Origin: Streptomyces sp. HmicA12
Lineage (GTDB): Bacteria > Actinomycetota > Actinomycetes > Streptomycetales > Streptomycetaceae
Assembly (NCBI RefSeq): GCF_000373565.1
Contig: NZ_KB891809.1
Location: forward strand, 288,153-352,152
Length of the DNA stretch: 64,000 nt
Direction of reading: 5' to 3'
This document shows positions 1-8,706 of the stretch, piece after piece. Position numbers and translations under genes: made by a program. How positions within the stretch are numbered: position 1 is the first letter of the stretch; each line of letters opens with the position of its first letter. Under the pieces are notes generated by a model that was not told the DNA's origin, did no database searches, and saw nothing but the letters and a program-made list of their open reading frames with translations.

Positions 1-461
1 AGGACGATCAGCTCGGGGTCCTCGGTGATGGCGAGCGCGAACCGCACCCGCTGCACCTGGCCGCCGGACAGCTTGTCGACGGTCCGCGCGGCGATCTCCT
101 CGATGTCGGCGCGCCGCATGATCTCCGCCACCGGCAGCGGGTGCCGGGCCACCCGGTGGGCGAGGCGCACCAGGTCGCGCACCGACACCCCGGGCATCAG
201 GCCGCCGCGCTGCAGCATGGCTCCGGCGCGGCCGCCGCGGATGGCCGCGGAGGGGCTCTCGCCGAACAGCCGGACCGTCCCCTGGTCGGGCCGCAGCAGG
301 CCGAGCAGCATGTCGAGGGTGGTCGACTTGCCGGCCCCGTTGGGTCCGAGCAGGGCGACGGTCTCGCCCGGACGGATCGCGAAGTCCAGGCCGTCTACCG
401 CGCGTACGTCGCCGTAGGTCTTGTGCACCTTGGTGAAGGCGACGGCTGCTGGTGGGGTCAT
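1..461 (-). CDS. ABC transporter ATP-binding protein, 3' end cut by window edge
   Basis: About 153 N-terminal residues are visible; the rest lies beyond position 1. Walker A GPNGAGKST is near residue 40 and the signature LSGGQVQR lies close to the edge, so this is a DrrA-type nucleotide-binding domain. The start at 461 is the ATG of an ATGA overlap with the stop of the KAS III-like gene (458-460), so the two are translationally coupled and share a promoter upstream of 1522. Its partner permease should lie to the left. In a biosynthetic cluster such a pair commonly gives product export or self-resistance; that role is inferred from position only. Confidence 0.93.
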   Translation of the reverse strand, partial: MTPPAAVAFTKVHKTYGDVRAVDGLDFAIRPGETVALLGPNGAGKSTTLDMLLGLLRPDQGTVRLFGESPSAAIRGGRAGAMLQRGGLMPGVSVRDLVRLAHRVARHPLPVAEIMRRADIEEIAARTVDKLSGGQVQRVRFALAITEDPELIV

Positions 462-1522
462 GAGCTGGTGGTCCTTTCGTCACTGTGGGGGGCGGTGGCC
501 GGCCGGGGCGGCCGCAGGATGTCGACGACGGCGCTGGACCAGCTGAATCCGGCGCCGACACCCATCAGCAGGACCCGGTCCCCGGCCCCCAGGCGTCCGG
601 TCCTGACGAGCCGGTCCAGGCCCGCCAGTTGGTCGCCCGCGCCGAGGTGGCCGACGGTGCGGGCCCAGTCCCAGGTGGTCCGCGCCTCGTCGACGCGGAG
701 CTTGGTCAGGAAGTTGGCGGCGAGCCTGCGGTGCCCGAAGTGGGGCAGCACGAAGTGGTCGATCTCACCGAGTTCGGCCTCCGCGTCGGCCAACGCCTGC
801 TTCAGGGCGCGCTGTTGGCCGGCCTGGCTGCGGGCGATCGTCGACGCCATGCCGGTGCGGGAGAGGAACGCCCGCTGTCCCGCGCGGAGTTCGACGGTGG
901 GGCGCAGTGCGCCCGGCGCGTCGCCGAACGGGTCGTCGCCGCGGTGCATCCCCTCCAGTTCGGGGTCGCTCACCACGCTCACCGGGTGCAGCCTGGCGAA
1001 GCCGTCCTGGTTGTCGAGGACCCAGGCGGCGGCCCCGTCGGCGAAGACGGTGCCGGGGTCGCTGTGCCAGCGGTCGAACGCGGGCGCGGCGAACCGGTCC
1101 CCGGCCGCGACGACGGCGGCGGCGCGCGAGGACGCCGCCCTGAGCCGGTCGCTCGCCAGGGCCAGGGCCGCCATGCCGCCGTTGGACAACTGGCGTATCT
1201 CGACGGCGGGGCAGTCGTTGCCGAGCGCGACGCGCTGCACGTACGAGGCCGGGGCCCACATGTCGTGGCCCTGGTACCAGACGTTCGCGTACAGCAGCAG
1301 GTCGATCTCGTGGGGCAGCGCCCCGGAGTGCCGCATCGCCTCGGCCACGGCGCGCGCGGCCATCTCGGGTGCGGGCACGTCGTCGGAGACGGTGGCGGAC
1401 TCGATCTTCGTCGGGGCCAGTTCGGCGACCCCGCACAGTCCGCGCCGGGCCGCCTCGGCCGTGGTGAGCCTGGGCGGCAGCCAGCTTCCGGTGCCGCTGA
1501 GGTAGATGCCGTCGGATCCCAT
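458..1522 (-). CDS. KAS III-like acyltransferase with Ser at the nucleophile position
   Basis: 354 residues, starting at the ATG before GSDGIYLSGTGSWLPP. The thiolase fold of beta-ketoacyl-ACP synthase III is recognisable along its length. The usual catalytic Cys is replaced: the segment reads QLSNGG with Ser113. His261/His264 (LPHFGHRR) and Asp297 (GHLGAGD) sit where KAS III has His and Asn. Asp in place of Asn is known from CerJ/ChlB3-type enzymes that move acyl groups to sugars rather than condense them, and a Ser nucleophile is known from DpsC-type priming enzymes. Here it could acylate the deoxysugar or prime a chain; sequence alone does not decide. The ORF stays open upstream to 2026, but that part is the shadow of the acyltransferase gene. 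Confidence 0.85.
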   Translation of the reverse strand: MGSDGIYLSGTGSWLPPRLTTAEAARRGLCGVAELAPTKIESATVSDDVPAPEMAARAVAEAMRHSGALPHEIDLLLYANVWYQGHDMWAPASYVQRVALGNDCPAVEIRQLSNGGMAALALASDRLRAASSRAAAVVAAGDRFAAPAFDRWHSDPGTVFADGAAAWVLDNQDGFARLHPVSVVSDPELEGMHRGDDPFGDAPGALRPTVELRAGQRAFLSRTGMASTIARSQAGQQRALKQALADAEAELGEIDHFVLPHFGHRRLAANFLTKLRVDEARTTWDWARTVGHLGAGDQLAGLDRLVRTGRLGAGDRVLLMGVGAGFSWSSAVVDILRPPRPATAPHSDERTTSS

Positions 1523-1667
1523 GGGGTCAGCGTGCGGGCGGCCGCTCGAATCCGGCTCGACCGGCGGGCGGCGCTCCCGGCGGTCCACCGGGGCTCCAGT
1601 CGGCCGGGGCAGGGTGCCGCGCGACCCGAACTGTCCGTGCGCGTAGACGCGAGTGAAGAGGTACGCC

Positions 1668-2939
1668 GTGACCAGCACCGTCAACCGAGCCGGGCCCCGC
1701 CTGCTGCTGTGGGCCGCCCCCGACGACATCGCCGAGAAGGACCTGCGCGAGGAGCTGGCAGCGCTGCTGCGCGCGGCGCCGGAGGACGGCGGCCTCGCCG
1801 CGGTCGCCGACACCTGGCCGCCGGCCGCGGGCGAGGGCCCGGTGCGCGGGGCGCTGGTCGCCGCCGGGCGGGACGAGGCGCTCGCCGCGCTCGGCGGGAC
1901 AGGGCCGGGGCTGTACGCGCCCCGGCATCCGGACGCGGCGCGGCCGGTGACGCTGCTGCTCGCGGGACAGGGCGCGCAGCAGCCGGGGATGGCGAGCGGC
2001 CTGTACGGGGTCGAGCCGGCGTTCACCGAGGCGATGGACGCCTACTTCGAGGTGCACGGCGGGGACGGCGCGTCGCTCCGCGACACGTGGCTGGCCGCGC
2101 GGCCGGGACCCGGGCTCGACGACATCGCGCTGGCCCAGCCGCTCCTGTTCGCCGTCGGGCACGCGGTGGGGCGGATGCTGCTCGGCTGGGGTGTGCGGCC
2201 GGGGGCGCTGCTCGGGCACAGCGTCGGGGAGGTCGCGGCGGCGACGCTCGCCGGGGTGTTCCGGCTCGACGAGGCGGCGCGGGTGATGGCCGAGCGGATC
2301 GAGCAGCTCGGGGCGACACCGCCCGGCGGGATGCTGGCGGTGGCCGCCTCCGCGGACCAGGTGCGGCCGTACGTGTCGGGGCCGCTCGCCATCGGCGCGG
2401 TGAACGGGCCGCGGCAGTCGATGCTGGCCGGCCCCGATCCCGAACTGCTGCTGGCGGAGCGGGCGTTGCGGCGGGACGGGTTCACGGTGCGGCGGGCCAG
2501 GGCGACCACGGCGTTCCACAGCCCGGCCGTGGCCGACGCGGCGGCGCTGGCCGAGCCGACGCTGCGGCGGATCGGGCCGCGGGCGCCCGCGCTGCGCATC
2601 GTCTCCGCGTACACCGCCGGTGAACTCGGGGCCGAGCAGGCCCGGTCGGCGCGGTTCTGGGCGATGCAGCCCGCTGAGCCGGTGCTGTTCGGGCCCGCGC
2701 TGGACGCGCTGCTGGGCTCGGGTGACCAGTTGCTGATCGACGGGGGGCCCGCGCAGAGTCTCGCCGCGATCGCCCGTCGGCATCGGGCCGTCACGGAGGG
2801 CGGCAGCTCGGTGGGGGCGCTGTTGCCTGCCCGGCGCAAGGGGGGCGGCGACGATGTCCGGGCCGCGCTCTCGGGCGCGGCCCGCCTGTGGTCCGAGGGC
2901 CAGGCCCTCGACCCCGCGGCGGTGCATCACCTGGGCTGA
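1668..2939 (+). CDS. free-standing malonyl-type acyltransferase (AT)
   Basis: 423 residues. The GTG at 1668 is preceded by GAAGAGG at 1655-1661; an in-frame GTG at 1653 is less well placed. Residues 1-95 (RLLLWAAPDD onward) resemble the KS-AT linker of modular polyketide synthases, suggesting descent from an excised AT domain. The AT core follows: LLAGQGAQQPGM (97-108), GHSVGE with nucleophile Ser185, and AFHS with His284. The AFHS motif (not YASH) points to malonyl rather than methylmalonyl specificity. Divergent from the KAS III-like gene across 145 bp, so the pair probably works together, loading an acyl group onto a carrier protein. No acyl carrier protein gene is visible in the window; it may lie to the left. 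Confidence 0.88.
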   Translation: MTSTVNRAGPRLLLWAAPDDIAEKDLREELAALLRAAPEDGGLAAVADTWPPAAGEGPVRGALVAAGRDEALAALGGTGPGLYAPRHPDAARPVTLLLAGQGAQQPGMASGLYGVEPAFTEAMDAYFEVHGGDGASLRDTWLAARPGPGLDDIALAQPLLFAVGHAVGRMLLGWGVRPGALLGHSVGEVAAATLAGVFRLDEAARVMAERIEQLGATPPGGMLAVAASADQVRPYVSGPLAIGAVNGPRQSMLAGPDPELLLAERALRRDGFTVRRARATTAFHSPAVADAAALAEPTLRRIGPRAPALRIVSAYTAGELGAEQARSARFWAMQPAEPVLFGPALDALLGSGDQLLIDGGPAQSLAAIARRHRAVTEGGSSVGALLPARRKGGGDDVRAALSGAARLWSEGQALDPAAVHHLG

Positions 2940-3184
2940 CGGAGGCGCGTCGTCGTCTGCGGGTGGGTGGTGGCTGGTCGCGCAGTTCCCCGCGCCCCTG
3001 AAAGATCCGCATCTGCCCCATTGCTGCTTCGTCGCTATCCGACGGCCGGTGGGGGCTGGTCGCGCAGTTCCCCGCGCCCCTGAGGCATGCGCTGCGCGCA
3101 GCCTCCCTGAGCGAGCGGAGCTCGCTTCAGGGGCGCGGGGAACTGCGCGGCCCGCCCCCACCGGGCCCGCGGACGAACACGAAG
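2940..3184. repeat. intergenic Streptomyces repeat, three copies, inverted pair
   Basis: Three copies of the 20-bp core GGGGCGCGGGGAACTGCGCG: reverse orientation at 2979-2998 and 3061-3080, forward at 3130-3149. The second and third copies face each other and can form a long hairpin with the intervening GAGCGAGCGGAGCTCGCTTC palindrome. This sits after the stop of the AT gene and before a conventional terminator. No coding potential is credible here. Confidence 0.85.
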
Positions 3185-3218
3185 AAGCCCGGCCCCGTCT
3201 CGACAGGGGGCCGGGCTT
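3185..3218. terminator. bidirectional terminator hairpin between AT and monooxygenase genes
   Basis: AAGCCCGGCCCC (3185-3196) pairs perfectly with GGGGCCGGGCTT (3207-3218) over a 10-base loop. It lies between two convergent genes, so it can serve both. Confidence 0.85.
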
Positions 3219-3227
3219 CAACCGGGC

Positions 3228-4328
3228 TCAGGCGGCAGCCACGTTGCGGCGAACCTTGTTCAGGTGGTCGAGACCGGCGACCAGCCGGTCACGGTCACCC
3301 ACGAAATCGACCAGGCACGCGATCTCGTCCGCACCCGCGTCCCGCACCTTCGTGGCCACGTCCGTGCACTCGTCCACCGACCCGATGAGCGACGTCCCGG
3401 CGAGATACCGGTTGATGCCGAGTTCGGCGACCCGGCGCCGCCCGTCCTCGCTCGCCATCAGCGGATTCCCGGTGCGGCCACCGCTCATCGAGCCGCCCGC
3501 GTCGACCGCGCGGGTCTCCAGGTCGAGGGCGGTGAGGAGGTACCGCTTCAGCCAGGGCACCGCCACCTCACGGGCCTCCTCGGTGGTGGGCGCCACGTAC
3601 GTGTGCATCATGACGGTGACCTTGCCGGTGCCACCGACGCCGTTCGCCTCGAACTCCTCGCGGTAGGCGCGGATGTTCTCGCGCAGCACCCCGAGGTCCT
3701 GGTTCTCCAGGTGGGTCAGGACGTGTGTGCCGAGCCGTCCGGCCTGCCGGAACGTGGCCTCGCTGCGGGACGCGGTCAGCCAGATCGGCAGGTCGTTCTG
3801 GACGGGGCGCGGGAACAGGTCGAGGGTGACCTCGGTGCCGCGCGGGTTCTCGCCGGTCCAGGTGCCCTCGCGCCAGGCCCGCCGGATGGCCTGGACGTCG
3901 TCGGTGACCCGCTGCCTGCGGGTCTCGTAGGCGTCCTTGGCGAGCACGAAGTCGTTGACGTTCCAGCCGGAGCCGATCGAGATGCCCGCGCGTCCGCCGG
4001 ACATGCTGTCGACCATCGCGAAGTCCTCGACGACGCGCGCCGGGTGGTGCAGCGGCGTGACGACGCTGCCGGCCCGGATCTGGATGTTCTCGGTGACGGC
4101 GGCGACGGCCGCGGAGCTGACCGCCGGGTTGGGGAAGGCGCCGCCGAAGCGGTGGAAGTGCCGCTCGGGCGTGGAGACGAAGGCGAAGCCGAGCTCGTCG
4201 GCGCGGCGGGAGGCGTCCAGCATCATCCGGTACGTGTCGGCGGCCTCGTCGCCCACGGCCGCGAAGAAGAAGATCCCGAAGTCGAACGCGCCTGCCGCGT
4301 CGCCTGCGTTGTCCGTCATGTCCATCAT
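3228..4328 (-). CDS. luciferase-like FMN monooxygenase, MupA/Atu3640-type
   Basis: 366 residues, single-domain LLM TIM-barrel protein. Seen: FDFGIFFFAAV strand 1, FVSTPERHFHRFGGAFPNP, the IRAGSVVTPLHHPARVVEDF segment, and GISIGSGWNVNDF. The PERHFH segment with a long LLM barrel is typical of the MupA-like group found in PKS/NRPS clusters, which use reduced flavin and O2. Last gene of the seven-gene minus-strand operon; only 7 bp separate it from the 4-ketoreductase stop, and its GAGGA ribosome site overlaps that stop codon. It may hydroxylate the peptide or acyl part, or tailor the sugar; the substrate is not predictable. Confidence 0.88.
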   Translation of the reverse strand: MMDMTDNAGDAAGAFDFGIFFFAAVGDEAADTYRMMLDASRRADELGFAFVSTPERHFHRFGGAFPNPAVSSAAVAAVTENIQIRAGSVVTPLHHPARVVEDFAMVDSMSGGRAGISIGSGWNVNDFVLAKDAYETRRQRVTDDVQAIRRAWREGTWTGENPRGTEVTLDLFPRPVQNDLPIWLTASRSEATFRQAGRLGTHVLTHLENQDLGVLRENIRAYREEFEANGVGGTGKVTVMMHTYVAPTTEEAREVAVPWLKRYLLTALDLETRAVDAGGSMSGGRTGNPLMASEDGRRRVAELGINRYLAGTSLIGSVDECTDVATKVRDAGADEIACLVDFVGDRDRLVAGLDHLNKVRRNVAAA

Positions 4329-4335
4329 CTGGTCC

Positions 4336-5103
4336 TCATTTCTGGGCTGCGAGGCCCGCGTGCGCGGCGGGCAGGACGTAGCGGTCGAGGACCGCGCGGT
4401 AGTAGTCGGGGCCGAAGCCGAGCAGGTCCGCCTCGGGGACGAGGCGGCGCAGGCGGCCGGTGTCCACGGTGTGCGCCCCGCGCACCTGGACGTAGGAGCG
4501 TTCGGCGGGCAGGCCGAGCCGCGCCTGGAGGTGGTCGACGATGCGCTCGACGGGGACGGCGGCGCCGGAGGCCACGTTCACCGTCGTGCGCGGTCCGCAC
4601 CGCGGCAGCAGCAGGTCGACCAGGTGCACGAGGTCGTCGATGCCGATGAGGTCGCGGGCGGCGCCCCGGTGCAACGTGACATGTCCCGTGGCGAGTTGGG
4701 CGATCAGCGTCGGCAGCAACTGGTGCGCGGGCTGGCCGGGGCCGACGACATGGCTCAGGCGCAGGATCACGTGGTCCGCGCCGGACGCGGCGAGTTCCTC
4801 CTCCAGATCCCGCTTGTGCCGGCCGTACGGGGTCTGCGGCACGACGGCCTCGTCCTCGCGTCCCGCGCCGCCGGACCCCGCGTACATCCCGGAGGAGGCG
4901 GTGGAGAAGAAGACGAGCCGGCGGCCCGCCTCCCGGCAGCGTGCCGCCGTCTCCCGCAGCAGGTCGGCCTCCCTGCGGAACTGGGCGACCGAGGTGTCGG
5001 AGGCGCAGGACACCCCGGCGGCCAGCACCGTCGTACGCGGATGCCGGTCCCGCTCGATCGACCGCAGGTGGGCGGCGAGGAAGCCGCGCCCGATGATCTC
5101 CAT
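4336..5103 (-). CDS. NAD(P)-dependent sugar 4-ketoreductase (UrdR-like SDR)
   Basis: 255 residues of the extended SDR/epimerase family. The N-terminal nucleotide loop is atypical and short (EIIGRGFLAAHL). The catalytic triad reads STASSG...PYGRHK, with Tyr-x3-Lys. Size and N-terminus resemble the UrdR/LanR-type 4-ketoreductases of D-olivose/D-oliose pathways. It would reduce C4 of the dTDP-4-keto-2,6-dideoxy sugar to finish the NDP-sugar. Separated by 3 bp from the 3-ketoreductase and 7 bp from the monooxygenase. C4 stereochemistry cannot be read from sequence. Confidence 0.82.
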   Translation of the reverse strand: MEIIGRGFLAAHLRSIERDRHPRTTVLAAGVSCASDTSVAQFRREADLLRETAARCREAGRRLVFFSTASSGMYAGSGGAGREDEAVVPQTPYGRHKRDLEEELAASGADHVILRLSHVVGPGQPAHQLLPTLIAQLATGHVTLHRGAARDLIGIDDLVHLVDLLLPRCGPRTTVNVASGAAVPVERIVDHLQARLGLPAERSYVQVRGAHTVDTGRLRRLVPEADLLGFGPDYYRAVLDRYVLPAAHAGLAAQK

Positions 5104-5106
5104 CGG

Positions 5107-6111
5107 TCAGTACGTCCCTTCGGGCAGGCGGAGGTCGGCGCCGGTGCCCGCGCGGGCGCGGTCCCGGATGTCGTCGAGCAGCCGGGCCTGGCGCACGATC
5201 GCCGGGTCCGGAACCGCCCCGCCCTGACGTACGGCTTCCGCGAACGACCGTACGGACAGGGCGAACTGGACCGCGGGGGCGACGGTGCGCTCGGTCGTCG
5301 TGCCGTCGCCGTGCTCGATCAGGACCACGGCGGGCCGGTCCTCGGGCGGGGTGAAGGCGCGGTCCAGGCGGATGCGGCCCCGGCTGCCGACGACCTCGTA
5401 GCGGCTGCGGTAGGCGTCGGCCATGCCGAAGGACAGCTGCGCGGTGACCCCTTCGGGGGTGGCGAGGAGCGCGGCGCCGCCGGTGTCGACGTCGTGCTCC
5501 GCGTCGTGGCGGAGCACCGAGCCGACGACCCGCAGCGCGTCGCCGAGGTGGAGCTGGGCGGCGCGCAGCGGGTACACGCCGAGGTCGAGCAGGGCGCCGC
5601 CGCCGAGGCCCGGCCGGTAGCGGATGTCGTCGGGCGCGAACGGCGGCACGCGGAACTCCGCGGTGAACGAGCGCGGTTCACCGATGACGCCGTCCGCGAG
5701 CAGTTCGCTCACCAGGGCGTGCTGCGGATGGTGCAGGAACATGAAGTTCTCGGCGAGGTGCAGCCCGGCCCGCCGTGCCTGCGCGCTGAGCGCGGCCGCC
5801 TGTGCGGCGGTGGTGGCCAGCGGCTTCTCGGCGAGGACGTGCTTGCCCGCGGCGAGCGCGCGGCCGATCCACTCGGCGTGCAGTGCGGTGGGCAGCGGTA
5901 TGTAGACGGCGTCGATGTCGTCGCGGGCGAGGAGACGCTCGTACCCCTCGACGGCCTCGATGCCGAAGCGGCCCGCGAACTCCTCGGCCCGCGCCAGGTC
6001 CCGGCTCGCCACCGCGACCGGGACCGCCTCGGCGACCTGCCGCATCGCGGGCAGCATCCGCCGCCCGGCGATGGCGGCGCAGCCGAGGATCCCGAACCGG
6101 ACCGGCGTCAT
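5107..6111 (-). CDS. NDP-hexose 3-ketoreductase (Gfo/Idh/MocA family)
   Basis: 334 residues. N-terminal Rossmann fold (VRFGILGCAAIAGRRM), then VYIPLPTALHAEW and HVLAEKPLATT with the conserved EKP motif and catalytic-type Lys, then a Gfo/Idh C-terminal domain. Members next to a 2,3-dehydratase reduce the 3-keto group left by that enzyme, giving the 2,6-dideoxy skeleton. Its ATG overlaps the stop of the 2,3-dehydratase by 4 bp (6108-6111). An upstream-extended ORF reading into 6930 is a shadow of that gene. Confidence 0.9.
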   Translation of the reverse strand: MTPVRFGILGCAAIAGRRMLPAMRQVAEAVPVAVASRDLARAEEFAGRFGIEAVEGYERLLARDDIDAVYIPLPTALHAEWIGRALAAGKHVLAEKPLATTAAQAAALSAQARRAGLHLAENFMFLHHPQHALVSELLADGVIGEPRSFTAEFRVPPFAPDDIRYRPGLGGGALLDLGVYPLRAAQLHLGDALRVVGSVLRHDAEHDVDTGGAALLATPEGVTAQLSFGMADAYRSRYEVVGSRGRIRLDRAFTPPEDRPAVVLIEHGDGTTTERTVAPAVQFALSVRSFAEAVRQGGAVPDPAIVRQARLLDDIRDRARAGTGADLRLPEGTY

Positions 6112-7478
6112 GACAGGCTCCGCAGGCAGGCGATGAGCGTCCGGGCCTCCACGTCGAGGAAGTTGCCGTAGCCGAGGAGTTCGTGGAGCTGGTGCGCGGC
6201 GACCCACTGGAAGCCGTCGGGGACGTCGACGGGGTGGTCGTCGGCGGCGATCAGGGCGTACCGGTTCTCCGCGTGGTGGAAGCGGCCGCCCTCCTCGGAG
6301 TGCACGACGTCGTACAGGACCCGGGCGCGGTCCCCCGCGAGGGCCTGCTGCACCTCGCGCAGGTACGGCGGCGGCACCACGTAGTTGACGGGATCGCACT
6401 GCACGGTGGGGGCCAGTTCGGCGACGCTGTGCGCGCCCGCCTCGACGCGGGCCCGGGCGAGGACGTGCCGGACGCCCGCGATCTCCTTGACCAGGAAGGC
6501 GGCGAGACCGCGGCGGGCGGGGGCGAGCAGGGGCTGCGTCCAGGACGCCACCTCGCGGCCCGTGGCCCGTACGTCGACGGCGACGACACGGAAGTAGCGG
6601 CCGTCGTCGTGGGCGATCTCGGTGTCGGTGCGGTGCCAGCCGCCCTCGTACGCCGCCGTCAACGGGACGAGGCGGCGCACCAGTTCGCGTCGGGCGCGGG
6701 TCTCGGTGAGGGCGCTGAGCACCTCGGCCGTGGAGTGCAGGGCGAAGGCGCCGCGGGCCGGTTCGGTGGGGACGACCGACAGGACGGTGCGGGAGTCCAT
6801 GTTGATCAGGTTGTCCTCGGCGAGCAGCCGGTGCAGCTGGCCGAGGGTGAGCCAGACGAAGTCCTCGTGCGGCTCGATGTCGTCGTGGGTCTCGACGACC
6901 ATGTTGCGGTTGCGCTTGGCCAGGAACCACGATCCCTGCTCGGACTGGAGGCCGTCGGCGAGGACCCGGGTGGTGCGGCCGGGGCCGAAGTGCTCCAGGT
7001 AGCGGATCGCCGAACCCTTGTGCACGCCCGTGTAGTTGGAGCGGGTGGCCTGCACGGTGGGCGACAGCTGGAGCGAGTTGATGTTGCCCGGCTCCATCTT
7101 GGCCTGCATCAGGAAGTGCAGGACGCCGTCGAACTCCCGGGCCAGCAGGCCGAGCAGGCCGATCTCCGGCTGGTTGATGACGGGCTGGACCCAGCTGCCG
7201 CCGTGCTCCGCGTCGGTGCGGACCGCGAGGCCCTCGACGGAGAAGAAGCGGCCGCTGTCGTGCACGAGGTTCCCGGTGTCCCGCGCGAACCCCCAGCCGG
7301 CGAGCTCGGCGAACGGGATCTCCGTCACCGAGAAGCGGTGCGCCGCGGAGCGCCCCGCGAACCAGGCGCGGACGTCGTCCACGGAGCCCGCCACCCCTTC
7401 GGTGGCCGCGGCGGACACCGCGAACCGCTGTGCGGTGTCCGCGGTCCTGGCGAGCCGGGCGGTGGGGACGTCGAGCAT
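6108..7478 (-). CDS. NDP-hexose 2,3-dehydratase (EvaA family)
   Basis: 456 residues made of two homologous halves, as expected for this family: compare WVQPVINQPEIGLLGLL / FLMQAKMEPGNINSLQLSPT in the first half with WTQPLLAPARRGLAAFL / LARARVEAGAHSVAELAPT in the second. It removes the C2 hydroxyl from dTDP-4-keto-6-deoxyglucose, committing the pathway to a 2-deoxysugar. Start at 7478 has GGAGGAGAAC upstream. An 88-bp gap separates it from the glycosyltransferase stop. Confidence 0.95.
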   Translation of the reverse strand: MLDVPTARLARTADTAQRFAVSAAATEGVAGSVDDVRAWFAGRSAAHRFSVTEIPFAELAGWGFARDTGNLVHDSGRFFSVEGLAVRTDAEHGGSWVQPVINQPEIGLLGLLAREFDGVLHFLMQAKMEPGNINSLQLSPTVQATRSNYTGVHKGSAIRYLEHFGPGRTTRVLADGLQSEQGSWFLAKRNRNMVVETHDDIEPHEDFVWLTLGQLHRLLAEDNLINMDSRTVLSVVPTEPARGAFALHSTAEVLSALTETRARRELVRRLVPLTAAYEGGWHRTDTEIAHDDGRYFRVVAVDVRATGREVASWTQPLLAPARRGLAAFLVKEIAGVRHVLARARVEAGAHSVAELAPTVQCDPVNYVVPPPYLREVQQALAGDRARVLYDVVHSEEGGRFHHAENRYALIAADDHPVDVPDGFQWVAAHQLHELLGYGNFLDVEARTLIACLRSLS

Positions 7479-7566
7479 GTTCTCCTCCTGAATCTGGTGC
7501 CGGAAGGTGCGGGGAGGTGCGGGGAAGGTGCCGGAGAGCGCGGGACGCGGGGCGGCGCCGGCCTGC

Positions 7567-8706
7567 TCAGCCGACGAGTTGTTCGAGCAGCGGGACGACC
7601 GCGGCGGGTGTCGCCTGCGCGGCGATCCGTTCGGCCAGGGCGGTGGCGCTCTTGGCCCACACCGGCTCGTCGAGCAGGTCCCGGACGGCCCGGACCACGT
7701 CGTCCGTGCCGGATTCGCCGGGCAGCAGCCGCTGTCCCGCGTCCTGGGCGACGAGCCACTCCGCGTTGGCGAACTGGTCGGCGGTCTGCGGCAGCACGAG
7801 CTGCGGCACCCCGTGGACGGCGGTGGTCAGGGTCGAGCCCATGCCGGCGTGGCTGATCACCACGTCGCAGGCGGGGGCGACGAGTTCGAGCGGCAGCCAG
7901 CCGGCCGCGCGCACCCCTGGCGGCAGCGGGTCCCAGCGCCGGGCCACCGCCTCGTCGACGGCGACCACGACCTCCAGGCCCTCGCCGGTGAGCGCGTCCA
8001 TGAGGCCCGCCAGACGCCCGGGGAAGTCGAGGCGGCCGATGGTGGGCAGCATGCTGCCGAGGGTGAGGCAGACCCGGGGGCGGGTGCGCGGGCCGAGCGC
8101 CCAGTCGGGCTGAACGGCGCGGCCGGTGTAGGGGACGTAGCGCAGGGCGGTGGCGTCCTGCGCGGGGTCGGGGCGCAGGGTGAGCGTGCGCGTGGGCCGG
8201 GGCAGTTCGCCGCCGAGACCCAACTCGGCGAGTTCCGGTGCGAGTTCGGTTCGGGCGCCGATGCGGTACTCGGGCATCGGGGACAGCCAGTCGACGCGTA
8301 CGGAGGGCAGCCCGCGGGCGGCCGCGGCCAGCTGTCCCGCGTACTCGGTCGCCTCGCTGACCACCAGGTCGGGGCGCCAGTCGTCGATCAGCGCGAGCGT
8401 GCCGGGCAGGGTGGCGGCGGCGAGCCGTCCCCAGCCGTGGCCGCTGTGCACCAGGCGCTCGGTGCGGGTCGCGGTGTCCGGCGGCGGCGGGATCCTCGCG
8501 CCCGTCCGGTCGTGGAACATGAAGCGGCCGAAGGGGAGTTCACCGGCGGTGGGGGCCACCGGCAGGCCGGCCGCGGTGACGGTGGGCGCGAAGTCGGCGG
8601 GTGCCGCGATCCGCACCTCGTGCCCGGCGGCGCGCAGCGCCCAGGCGAGCGGCACCAGCGGGAAGAAGTGGCCGCACAGCGGCCCGGTCCCGATCAGGAC
8701 GCGCAT
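7567..8706 (-). CDS. GT1-family glycosyltransferase (antibiotic deoxysugar type)
   Basis: 379 residues, GT-B fold. The N-terminus VLIGTGPLCGHFFPLVPLAWALRAAGHEV is the acceptor domain start of macrolide/aromatic-type glycosyltransferases. The C-terminal nucleotide-sugar motif is present: CDVVISHAGMGSTLTTAVHGVPQLVLPQTADQFANA. The start ATG overlaps the dehydratase stop by 1 bp. No P450-like activator (DesVIII type) is visible. It is the only glycosyltransferase in the window, so it should attach the sugar made by this operon; the acceptor is probably the modified peptide, which is an inference. Confidence 0.93.
   Translation of the reverse strand: MRVLIGTGPLCGHFFPLVPLAWALRAAGHEVRIAAPADFAPTVTAAGLPVAPTAGELPFGRFMFHDRTGARIPPPPDTATRTERLVHSGHGWGRLAAATLPGTLALIDDWRPDLVVSEATEYAGQLAAAARGLPSVRVDWLSPMPEYRIGARTELAPELAELGLGGELPRPTRTLTLRPDPAQDATALRYVPYTGRAVQPDWALGPRTRPRVCLTLGSMLPTIGRLDFPGRLAGLMDALTGEGLEVVVAVDEAVARRWDPLPPGVRAAGWLPLELVAPACDVVISHAGMGSTLTTAVHGVPQLVLPQTADQFANAEWLVAQDAGQRLLPGESGTDDVVRAVRDLLDEPVWAKSATALAERIAAQATPAAVVPLLEQLVG

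Noticed and set aside
485..2623. 712-codon open frame on the plus strand across KAS III-like and AT genes
   Set aside because: Shadow frame typical of high-GC DNA: Arg/Ala/Gly-rich, no family similarity; the real genes on both strands are well supported.
3937..6171. 744-codon plus-strand frame opposite sugar genes
   Set aside because: Shadow of three coupled, well-recognised minus-strand genes.
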